Virus record (IMG/VR): IMGVR_UViG_3300008627_000081
Span: 1 to 20,252 of that record
Reading direction: 5' to 3' (one strand)
From: a virus
Length of the DNA stretch: 20,252 nt
A model generated the notes under the pieces. The model did not search any database, was not told the origin of the DNA, and saw only the letters and a program-made list of their open reading frames with translations. Made by a program: the position numbers and the translations under genes. Below are positions 8,725 through 18,300 of this stretch, piece after piece. How positions within the stretch are numbered: position 1 is the first letter of the stretch; each line of letters begins with the position of its first letter.

Positions 8725-11700
8725 ATGGCAAATGTAACTACAGATTTTAATGTAAGTCCTTATTATGATGATTTCGATGAGGATAAGGGATTTTTACGTG
8801 TTCTTTTTCGCCCAGGTTATGCAGTACAAGGAAGAGAACTAACACAACTTCAAACCATTCTCCAAAAACAAGTTGCAAGATTTGGAGATCATATGTTCAA
8901 GGATGGTTCAAAAGTCCTTGGAGGTGAAGTCACTCTTGACACGGAAGTTCAGTTTCTAAAACTTTCATCGTCAGATACCGCAAGTACATTTGCTTCAGGA
9001 ATTATAAACGATACAAGTTCTACAGTAGGTGCAGGAACCACACGAGCACAAGTCATTTCTACAATCAACTCTGTAGGTTCAGATGCACCGACTCTTATTC
9101 TTAAGTATCTCTCAGGAACAGCATTTTCTGCTGGTTCTACAGTTTATCTTGAAGGAACAACAACGACTGCAACTGTAGCCGCAACAAGTGCTACAGGAGA
9201 TGCATCAATTGTAAGTATTAATCGTGGTATATATTTCACAGGTGGATTTTTTGTATTGTGTTTACCACAAACATTAGTCCTTGAAAAATACAATAACACA
9301 CCCACTTATCGTATTGGTCTTACAACTACTGAAGCAATTATTGATAGTGCTTCTGACACATCTTTGTTAGACCCTGCATCTGGAACAACAAATGCAAATG
9401 CACCAGGCGCAAATCGTTTCAAAGTTACACTTACTCTTGCAAAAAAAGAAACATCTTCAACTGACCCTGTAGCTGCAAATGCAGATGCAAACTTCATAGA
9501 GTTGATGAGAGTTGAGAGTGGTGTTCCTACAAAACACGTAAAGTATCCAGTTTATGGTGAAATTGAAAAGATGATGGCTCGCAGGACTTATGATGAGTCA
9601 GGTGATTATACAATTAAACCTTTTCCAATTCAAGTCATTGACCACCAAGGAGCAACTGGAACAACTCTTGCATCATCTGATACAACAATTACTGGTGTTC
9701 TGACAGATTTTGAAAATGATTTTGAAGTTGATGATAATATTCGTCTTTCATCTGGAACTGCAACTGCAAATATTACATCAATTACGAACTCGACCTCAAT
9801 GGTTGTTAATACTGCTTTGGGAGATGGAACTTCACAAACTATTCTCAATAATAATCGTATTTCTGCAGCAATGGAGCCAGGAAAAGCCTATGTCAAGGGT
9901 TATGAATATGAAAGTATCGGTGTAGAATACGTTGATGTCAAAAAGGGCCGAGGAACAACTACAACTACAAGTTTGCCTGTCAACCCAAATATGGGCAATA
10001 GTCTAAAAGTAACAAACTTTGATTTCGGAAATGCAGCTGCCGGAGAAGCAGTTTTCAACCCTGAAGTATTGACAACTGCCTTTGATTTGCACTCTGTAAC
10101 ATCTAATAATATCACTCAAACAAGTGCAAATACTTACAACTCTACCAAAATTGGAACAACAAAAATAAGACAGATTGATTACTCTTCTGGTGTTTTTACA
10201 AATGTAGCCGTAAGCAATACTGCAATATTTGATGCGTATATTTTTGACACACAATTTACGCCAATAACAATGAATGTTGGAACACCATACACTTCTGGTG
10301 CAACTGACATTACTTTAGAAAGAGCAAAAAGTACAACAGTTGCCGATGCTTATAATGGTGCAAAAATCACTTTGGGTTCAGAGACAAGAGAAATTACAGA
10401 TTATGCAGAATCTTTTTCAGTAGGACTTGAGGATGGTCTTGGAAGTATTGTACTAGACAGTACGGATGGAGTTTTAGACGCCGACGATGATATTTTACTA
10501 GAATTTGGTGGTGCAACACTCAATCTATCATTTTCAACAAGCGCAGATATTTCAAATACAGTAACACTCAACTTCTCAACAAGAGAGATTGAGGCACTTG
10601 CAATTGCGAATTCTACTAATGGAATCGCAAACACTCCTTCTATGGATGTTGATTTGACAAGTAAAGTCAATATAAACGACAGAGCAAGTAATACAACTTT
10701 ATTTGATACTGATTTGAATTCATTGGTTTTTCCAATTGGAATTGACAATGTAAAAAATTTAAACAACGAAGCATTGACATTTCAAGCAAAAAAAGTTATT
10801 GATGCAACATTTTCTGGTTCAGGTCCAACTGCTACAATTACTGCGCCTTCTAACTTTACTTTTGAAACTGAAGGAAAATCATCTGGAACACTTGAGACAC
10901 CAAAAGCAAATTATCTTGTTTATGCAACAAACTCTGCCGCATCTTTAGCAAACTCTACTGATTCAATTACAACTGGAACAAATTACATTGCAGCTGGTGA
11001 AATAGTTGATGTTACTATTGGAGTAAACTCTGGTTCATCACTTACACTTACACCAACAAGAAATGGTAATACATTTACTGCCGGATCTTTTACCGCAAAA
11101 GTATATGCAACTGTAGATACAACTGCACAAAATGAGAAGACAAAAACACTTGTAAGTGCAACTGTTCCTGCTGCTGGTGCAGACATAGAAGATGCTGCCG
11201 CAACTCTAACGATTAGTGGTGACACAAATACAACGGATCGTCTTGCAAACGGACAATTTTTGATTGCACCATTTACTGGAACACAGTCATTACTTGTTTC
11301 TGACATTTTTCAGATCAACTCAATTATTGAAGCAGAAGATGCTGATGCAACGGCTGCATCTACACAATTTAGTTCTGCACTTTTGACCGCAGCTGTCAGT
11401 AATACCGCACATGTAAATAATATTACTTCACGATACATTTTCAATAATGGACAGAAAGACAACTTTTTAGAACATGGTTCTATTACTTTGAAGGCAGGAC
11501 AAACAAAACCAGCAAATACCATATTTGTTCTTTTTGATTATTTCGAGCATTCTACAAATGACGGATACGCAAGTGTAGAATCATATACTGGTGTTACTTA
11601 CGAACAAATTCCAGCATTTGTTTCACCAACAACTGGTGTAAGAAAAGAATTAAGAGATTCGATTGACTTCAGACCAATCAAATCAATAGGTTCGTCTGGA

Positions 11701-14700
11701 ACGTTACAAGCAAATGACAAGATACCTGATGCAGATGTAAACTTGACGGCAAATGTTGTATCGTATCTAGGAAGAAAAGATAAACTTGCACTCACAAAAG
11801 ACAGAGTGTTTAATGTTATTGAAGGTGTTTCTTCAGATGAACCGATTCTCCCGGCAGATGATGAAGATGCAATGACACTTTATAATCTTGACATTTCACC
11901 CTATACTTTTAATGCAAGTGACGTAGATACACAATATATTGATAATCGCCGATTTACAATGAGAGACATCGGTAAGATTGAAAAACGTGTTGACTCACTT
12001 GAATATTATACGGCATTGAGTTTATTGGAAAAAGAAGCATCTGATTTGTCAATCAAAGATGATGCAACAGGAACAGAACGATTTAAGAATGGTATTCTTG
12101 TTGATTCTTTCAACGGACACAATATTGGTGATGTTTCAAATGCAGATTTTAAAGCTGCAATTGATTTTGAGATGAAAGAATTACGTCCTTCTTATTACTC
12201 TGATTCATTTAGATTTTCACACGATTCTACAGGTTCAAGTGCAAATACTACAAAGACAGGTGATTTGGTTACACTCAACTATTCATCATCTAATCTTGTT
12301 GTTCAATCTCTCGCAAGTAATACAGAAAGTTTGAATCCATTTGGCACAAATCAACTCAACGGACAATTATCTCTTTCTCCAGCCAGTGACGTTTGGTTTT
12401 CTGATTCAGGAAGACCATTGGTTCTTATTAACTTGGAAGGACTGAACGATCATTGGGTGCAAGGAAACGAAAATGGTTTTGGAAAACAATGGGATGATTG
12501 GAGTTTTACTTGGAGTGGTTCACAAGTCAATGATGATAATTTGATAAAGACACGAAAAACATCTGCTACTTCAAATACAGTTTCTCGTTTTGCTAATGTT
12601 ACTGGAAAAAACAAGACACGAACAGGTATTGTATCCACAAAACCACCAGAGACAATCAAAAGATCAATTGGAAATAGAACAGTAAGTGTTTCTATTGTTC
12701 CATTTATACGAGGACAAAAAGTCCAGTTTGTTGCAAAAGGTATCAAACCAAATGCAACTTTCTATCCTTACTTTGACAATCAATCTGTATCTGGAAATAC
12801 AAAACCAGCATATGCATTGACTTATACTGCAAATACCGATTCTGCTAATTCTGGTGTTTTTAATACGAACACAGGTGAACAGATTACATTAACACAAGTC
12901 AATAGTAATGGTTCAGATAATGTAAATGCAACTGCTAAAACTCTTTATCAAAATGCATCAACTATTCTTGTCTCTGATATTACACAAGAAGTAACATTGT
13001 CAAGTGCTCCGTCAGGATTGACAATCGGAGAAACAATTACTTTTTCTGATGGTACGAATTCTGTAACTTCTATACTTGAATCTTTCAATAATGGAAATAG
13101 TACACTTACAGTAAATAGTATTTCAGGAACAATTTCAACTGACATGGATACTATCACAGGTTCAACGACAGGAACTATTACTGGAACAGTTTCTCATGCT
13201 GGTGCATTTACAACTGGTGAGGTATTTACTGGAACTGGTTCTGCAAAAGCGAATGGAAATATTACAGCTGTTGGTTCGGCAGTTCCTGCATTTAGTGGAA
13301 CATTAACTGCTGATAAGAATGGTGTTGTCGCAGGAGAATTGACAATACCAACAGATACATATCGTGTTGGTGAAAGATTGTTTCGATTAACAGACAATTC
13401 AACTGATACAGTAGCCAGTACAGAGTCGGTTGCAGAAAAAATCTTTAGAGTCCAAGGACTTTTGGAATCACGTTCTGGTAGGATTTCTTCAACAAGACCT
13501 TTGGAACCAAAACGTGAAAACGTCAAAGAAAAGAATGTTACTCAAGATACAATCAATCGTATTTCAACATCTACAAACTGGATAAATCCACTTTCTCAAA
13601 CTTTTATCGTAGACAGAAATCTACACGAAAATGGTGTATTTGTCAGTAGTATTGATGTGTTCTTTTCTACAGTTGATACAATTCTGCCCGTTACGTTACA
13701 GTTACGACCAATAATAAACGAGGCCCCAAGTTCTTCACAGATTATTCCTTTTTCAGAAGTAACAGTCAATGCTGCCGATGTAAATGTGAGTGCAACTGCA
13801 CCTAATGTAGCAACATCGACTACTTACACAAGATTCACATTTGATTCGCCAGTTTATCTTTACCCAGATGAATATGCAGTTGTTCTAACTTCACCATCCG
13901 AGAACTATTCGGTACATGTTGCAAATCTCGGCGAAACAGTAAGAAATACAACTGACACAAAAGTTTCACAACAACCTTTTGTTGCATCGTTCTACGAACC
14001 TCAAAATTCATCAATCTGGCAACCAAACGTTGAAAAACAGATGATGTTTAGAGTCAATCGTTGTAACTTTAATACTGGAACTCATGCAGTTTATCTTTCG
14101 CTTGAAGCAAATCCACTTTCAGGAAATACTTCAGGTATCAATTATGACGTATTCAAATTGTCAACAAGTGAACTAACATTTTCAAATACAGCGATTGCAT
14201 ATTCTTTCAAAGGTATCGATGAATCAAAAACTGTAAATAGTGATTCATCAAGAACATCACAGATTGATTCTGCATTTACAAATTTTTCTGCAAATCGAAA
14301 TATCACACTTGGAACACAAAGGAAAGTTGTTGCACCAATAAGTTCAATAGGACAAGTTACTTATGCAGCCAACAACTATTACTTACGTGCATTATTGACT
14401 TCAAACGATTCAAAGATTTCTCCAGCAATTGATATGTCACGAATCAATTTGATTGTAGTAGAAAATGAAATCAATCGTGGATCGTATGCTAATTCAGATA
14501 TAGTATTAACTGCAAATACAGGTGTTTTTGCATCAGCACCAACTGCTACAATAAGTGGTGGGGGTGGAACTGGAGCAAATGTAACAGTAACTACTACTGG
14601 AACAAGTCCCAGTGTCTATGTAACAGGATTAACAATAAACAATGCTGGTTCTGGATATTATGAAAGTGGCACCATTGCATTTTCTTTGACTCCAAGTTCT

Positions 14701-15138
14701 GGAACAACGACTGCAACTCTTACGAGTGAACTTGGTTCTGATGGTGGAAATGTAAAGACAAGATATATATCCAGAAGAGTAACATTGGAAGATGGTTTTG
14801 ACGCTCAGGACTTGAAAGTTTTCCTAAACGCATACAAACCAAAAGATACAGATATAAAAGTGTACTACAGAGTACACAATTCAGAAGACCCAGAAGATTT
14901 TGAAGACAAATCTTATGTTCTTTTCACACAAGAAACAGATGCAAATCTAATTTCTGCAAGTGAAAGTGACATTAAAGAGTATGTGTTTAGAACTTCTGCA
15001 AATAATATTACATATACTTCTGGAACTCAAACATACGATAATTTCAAGACATTCTCAATCAAGATTGTTCTTGGTTCAGCATCAACTGCAATCATACCAA
15101 AGATTAAGGATATGAAAGCAATCGCATTAGATTTTTAA
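8725..15138 (+). CDS. Giant DUF4815-type virion structural protein
   Basis: This 2137-residue protein is the largest in the window. Its start, SPYYDDFDEDKGFLRVLFRP then GYAVQGRELTQLQTILQKQV, is the DUF4815 signature of marine T4-like phages. EIEKMMARRTYDESGDYTIK follows near residue 280 and GKAYVKGYEYES at 386. Further conserved blocks are NPFGTNQLNGQLSLSPASDVW (about 1204), KGIKPNATFYPYFD (1338), NPLSQTFIVD (about 1621), QPFVASFYEPQNSSIW (about 1750), SPAIDMSRINLIVVENEIN (1899) and the C-terminal IPKIKDMKAIALDF. Between them are long Thr/Ser/Asn-rich beta stretches, including a GSGYYESG module and one acidic LEDG...LDADDDILLE stretch at about 566-596. It follows gp8 by 5 bases with no Shine-Dalgarno sequence, so it is probably coupled to gp8. 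A peripheral baseplate or fibre-bearing role is inferred from position; the molecular function is unknown. Confidence 0.9.
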   Translation: MANVTTDFNVSPYYDDFDEDKGFLRVLFRPGYAVQGRELTQLQTILQKQVARFGDHMFKDGSKVLGGEVTLDTEVQFLKLSSSDTASTFASGIINDTSSTVGAGTTRAQVISTINSVGSDAPTLILKYLSGTAFSAGSTVYLEGTTTTATVAATSATGDASIVSINRGIYFTGGFFVLCLPQTLVLEKYNNTPTYRIGLTTTEAIIDSASDTSLLDPASGTTNANAPGANRFKVTLTLAKKETSSTDPVAANADANFIELMRVESGVPTKHVKYPVYGEIEKMMARRTYDESGDYTIKPFPIQVIDHQGATGTTLASSDTTITGVLTDFENDFEVDDNIRLSSGTATANITSITNSTSMVVNTALGDGTSQTILNNNRISAAMEPGKAYVKGYEYESIGVEYVDVKKGRGTTTTTSLPVNPNMGNSLKVTNFDFGNAAAGEAVFNPEVLTTAFDLHSVTSNNITQTSANTYNSTKIGTTKIRQIDYSSGVFTNVAVSNTAIFDAYIFDTQFTPITMNVGTPYTSGATDITLERAKSTTVADAYNGAKITLGSETREITDYAESFSVGLEDGLGSIVLDSTDGVLDADDDILLEFGGATLNLSFSTSADISNTVTLNFSTREIEALAIANSTNGIANTPSMDVDLTSKVNINDRASNTTLFDTDLNSLVFPIGIDNVKNLNNEALTFQAKKVIDATFSGSGPTATITAPSNFTFETEGKSSGTLETPKANYLVYATNSAASLANSTDSITTGTNYIAAGEIVDVTIGVNSGSSLTLTPTRNGNTFTAGSFTAKVYATVDTTAQNEKTKTLVSATVPAAGADIEDAAATLTISGDTNTTDRLANGQFLIAPFTGTQSLLVSDIFQINSIIEAEDADATAASTQFSSALLTAAVSNTAHVNNITSRYIFNNGQKDNFLEHGSITLKAGQTKPANTIFVLFDYFEHSTNDGYASVESYTGVTYEQIPAFVSPTTGVRKELRDSIDFRPIKSIGSSGTLQANDKIPDADVNLTANVVSYLGRKDKLALTKDRVFNVIEGVSSDEPILPADDEDAMTLYNLDISPYTFNASDVDTQYIDNRRFTMRDIGKIEKRVDSLEYYTALSLLEKEASDLSIKDDATGTERFKNGILVDSFNGHNIGDVSNADFKAAIDFEMKELRPSYYSDSFRFSHDSTGSSANTTKTGDLVTLNYSSSNLVVQSLASNTESLNPFGTNQLNGQLSLSPASDVWFSDSGRPLVLINLEGLNDHWVQGNENGFGKQWDDWSFTWSGSQVNDDNLIKTRKTSATSNTVSRFANVTGKNKTRTGIVSTKPPETIKRSIGNRTVSVSIVPFIRGQKVQFVAKGIKPNATFYPYFDNQSVSGNTKPAYALTYTANTDSANSGVFNTNTGEQITLTQVNSNGSDNVNATAKTLYQNASTILVSDITQEVTLSSAPSGLTIGETITFSDGTNSVTSILESFNNGNSTLTVNSISGTISTDMDTITGSTTGTITGTVSHAGAFTTGEVFTGTGSAKANGNITAVGSAVPAFSGTLTADKNGVVAGELTIPTDTYRVGERLFRLTDNSTDTVASTESVAEKIFRVQGLLESRSGRISSTRPLEPKRENVKEKNVTQDTINRISTSTNWINPLSQTFIVDRNLHENGVFVSSIDVFFSTVDTILPVTLQLRPIINEAPSSSQIIPFSEVTVNAADVNVSATAPNVATSTTYTRFTFDSPVYLYPDEYAVVLTSPSENYSVHVANLGETVRNTTDTKVSQQPFVASFYEPQNSSIWQPNVEKQMMFRVNRCNFNTGTHAVYLSLEANPLSGNTSGINYDVFKLSTSELTFSNTAIAYSFKGIDESKTVNSDSSRTSQIDSAFTNFSANRNITLGTQRKVVAPISSIGQVTYAANNYYLRALLTSNDSKISPAIDMSRINLIVVENEINRGSYANSDIVLTANTGVFASAPTATISGGGGTGANVTVTTTGTSPSVYVTGLTINNAGSGYYESGTIAFSLTPSSGTTTATLTSELGSDGGNVKTRYISRRVTLEDGFDAQDLKVFLNAYKPKDTDIKVYYRVHNSEDPEDFEDKSYVLFTQETDANLISASESDIKEYVFRTSANNITYTSGTQTYDNFKTFSIKIVLGSASTAIIPKIKDMKAIALDF

Positions 15139-15141
15139 ACT

Positions 15142-15393
15142 ATGTACGCAAAGACGGATAAAGTTGGAATCATCAGAGACATGAACAACCAAGCGTTGTT
15201 GTCAAATGATATTTCAAGTTTACACGCACATCGTGAAGAAATAAAACGAAAGAAAGAACTACATAATAAATTGAATGATATAAATATTATGAAAGAACAA
15301 ATTCAACAATTGATGGTGCTTCGTGATGAGTTTCAAGAAATAAAACAATTGTTACAAATTCACATTCAGAGAGATAATAAATGGCAGGTGTAA
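15142..15393 (+). CDS. Small coiled-coil protein, function unknown
   Basis: The product is 83 residues. After a short N-terminal strand (KTDKVGIIRDMNNQALLSND) almost the whole rest is a charged heptad-like helix (HREEIKRKKELHNKLNDIN, then QIQQLMVLRDEFQEIKQLLQ), so a coiled coil is likely. It starts 3 bases after the preceding gene and its end overlaps the tail-fibre start by 13 bases, so it belongs to the same transcription unit. Small coiled-coil proteins in this place are common in marine T4-like phages and usually stay unnamed. It might be a fibre-trimer partner or assembly factor; nothing in the sequence decides this. Confidence 0.8.
   Translation: MYAKTDKVGIIRDMNNQALLSNDISSLHAHREEIKRKKELHNKLNDINIMKEQIQQLMVLRDEFQEIKQLLQIHIQRDNKWQV
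15279..15286 (+). promoter_or_regulatory. Possible T4-type late promoter inside the 83-residue gene
   Basis: TATAAATA is an exact match to the late-promoter element, inside the coding sequence and 94 bases before the tail-fibre start. It would give the fibre its own transcript. In AT-rich DNA an 8-base match can arise by chance, and here it encodes Asp-Ile-Asn-Ile, so support is moderate only. Confidence 0.4.
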
Positions 15394-18300
15394 ATAGAAG
15401 TAATGTCGCTGTAACCGATACGTTTGATACGTGGAGAATTCGTACAAACGAGGTAAACACTACACTTAACGAAGCAACAGATGCTATTACTGCAAACACA
15501 ATCATTTTTCGTGACGATAGTTCAAATTATACTGCAAATGCAGCGACACTCAATGCAATTGCTGTCACACACGGAACAACCACTAGTGCAGTCACAGTAA
15601 CATCTGCTCTTGCAGCCGAATCTGATGGAACCAAAGCATCTATTCTTACAACTGGTGGTATTTACGCAACACTAGATTCAAAGTTTGCCGCTGATTTAAC
15701 AATCGGTGCTAATTTATCAGTCGAAGCACACAGTACACTTGGTAATGCAGTAACAGATACAATTACCTTCACAGGTAGAATCGCTTCAGGAACACATTTA
15801 CTGCCGATTGCAAACAATTCTACAAACTTTGGAAGTGCAGATTTACAGTTTCAAAAAATCTTTTCTGAACAGAACTTAATTGTTGCAACACAAGATATTA
15901 ATGCAAACGTATTTTCTGTAACATCTGCAAATGGAGCAGGACACACAGCCGTTCTTAAGAATGATGCAGCTGTAACAGGAACAGTTCTCCAAGTTATTTC
16001 AAATTCAAATAGCACAGGAACAAGAGACATTACAAAAATTCATAATAGTAATGTTTCAGCAACTGGTGCAACTACTTTACACGTTCAAACAGATGCTGGT
16101 AGAGCACTTTTTATTGATGCAAATCTTGCTGATGGTGGATATGCATTACAAGTTGATTCTGAAATCGCAACAACTAATACAATGGCGGTTGATGCAGCTA
16201 CAACGACTGCAACTGGAGCGTTATTTAATTTTCCAAGTTTGACAACTGGTTCTGGTATTGACGTAACTTCTGCATCCTCAGACTTGGGTACAGCTGGCGC
16301 TGTTGTAGAAATTACACAATCTTCCGCTTCCATGACCTCTGCAAATGCAGCCGTTTTGAGTGTAAATCAAGCAGGTGAAGGAACTTACGGATTAAAGATT
16401 AATTCTTCTCACGCAACTGCAAACTCTTCATTGAGAATTGATTCTGTTGCAACTACTGAAAACGTAATAGAAGTCGTTGACAATTCACTTTCATCTGGTG
16501 ATATGTTTAATATGTCAACATCTGCCGCTCATAGTGGACAGATGATTTCATTATCATCAACTGCAACTGGTGATACTGCAAGAGGTGAGGCACTTTTAAT
16601 TGATTATCGAACAGCAAACACAACAGCAAATGCAATAAGAGTTACAGACGGAACCTCAGATACTGTTACAGTATCTTCCAAAGGTGATGTCACAATGGCA
16701 GGTAATCTTGACGTTCAGGGTACAACAACACAAATTACTACAACTACAACACAAATTACTTCATCTGCAACTACTGATAATATTTTTGAAGTAACTGGTT
16801 CTTCTTTGTCAACTGGTGGAGTTGCAACATTTTCTTCAACTGGTTCTAGTACAGGTTCAAGGTCATTAGTAAGTGTTATTCAGGAACATGCTTCTGCAAC
16901 TGGTTCAACTGGTTTGAATGTTAGAGCAGATGCTGGTAGGGCAGTTTTTATTGATGCAAATCTTGCCGATGGTGGATATGCATTAGAAATAGATTCAGAA
17001 GTCGCAACCACAAATACAATGGCAGTTGATGCAGCAACTACAACTGCAACTGGTGCTTATTTTAATTTTCCAAGTTTAACAACTGGAACTGGTATTGATG
17101 TAATTTCCGCATCTTCAGACTTGGGTTCTGCTGGTGCAGTTGTAGAAATTACGCAATCTTCCGCTTCCATGACCTCTGCAAATGCGGCTGTCTTAAGTCT
17201 CAATCAAGCAGGTGAAGGAACCACTGGTCTAAAAATTGCTACAACTCATGCAACTGCAAATACTGCATTAAGAATTGATTCAGATCAGACTACACAAAAT
17301 GTAATTGAAGTTGTGGCAGATGATCTTACTTCAGGTGATTTGTTGAATGCAAATACAAATGCAGAACACACAGGTCAGATGTTTTCACTCACATCTGCTA
17401 ATACGGCAGATTCCACAAGAGGTGAAGCATTACACATTCTTTATCGTACAGCAAATACAACTGCAAAAGCAGTCACAGTTGCAAATAGTTCTGCGGATAT
17501 TTTTACAGTAGAACAATCTGGTGATGTTGCAATTGGAAGAGATTTATCTATTGGTGGTAATTTATCCGTTCAGGGCACGACAACACAAATTACTTCATCT
17601 GCAACTACTGATAATATTTTTGAAGTAACTGGTTCTTCTTTAACATCAGGTGAAGTTGCAACATTTACTTCAACTGGTTCTGGTGTAGGTACATTAGTAA
17701 GTATTATTCAGGAACACGCTTCAGCAACTGGTGCAACTGGTTTAAATATTAGAGCAGATGCTGGTAGAGGTGTTTTTATTGATACAAATCTTGCTGCTGG
17801 TGGTTATGCGTTAGAGATAGATGCAGACCAAACAACAGGTGGAGCAGTCAAATTAGATGCGGCCACAACTGGTGGTGCTAGTGCAAAAGGCGCAGAGTTT
17901 CTTTTTCCTGCACTTACAACTGGAACTGGTATTGACGTAACTTCTACATCCTCAAACTTAGGAACCGCTGGTGCAGTTGTAGAAATTACGCAATCTTCTT
18001 CTTCTATGTCTTCTGCAAATGCGGCTATTCTGAGTGTTAAACAAGCAGGTGAAGGGACATACGGATTAAAAATTGAATCAACTCATGCAAGTGCAAATTC
18101 TTCTCTTAGAATTGATTCATCCGCACAGACAAAAAATGTCATAGAAGTAGTTGATAATTCACTCTCATCTGGTGATATGTTTAATATGTCAACATCTGCT
18201 GCTCATAGTGGACAGATGATTTCACTTACGTCTTCTGCTACTGCTGATTCTGCAAGGGGTGAAGCCATATTTGTCGATTATAAATCTGCAAATACAGATG

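Noticed and set aside
10401-13526. Long minus-strand open frames (about 70-120 codons), for example 10401-10766 and 13194-13526
   Set aside because: They lie antisense inside the DUF4815 gene, have low-complexity Val/Ser/Leu-rich products that mirror Thr/Asn/Ala-rich coding DNA, and lack start signals.
8725-15138. Assignment of the giant protein as gp9 or gp10
   Set aside because: I see no gp9 or gp10 motifs; the conserved blocks are those of DUF4815-type proteins, and only the gene position suggests gp9/gp10.
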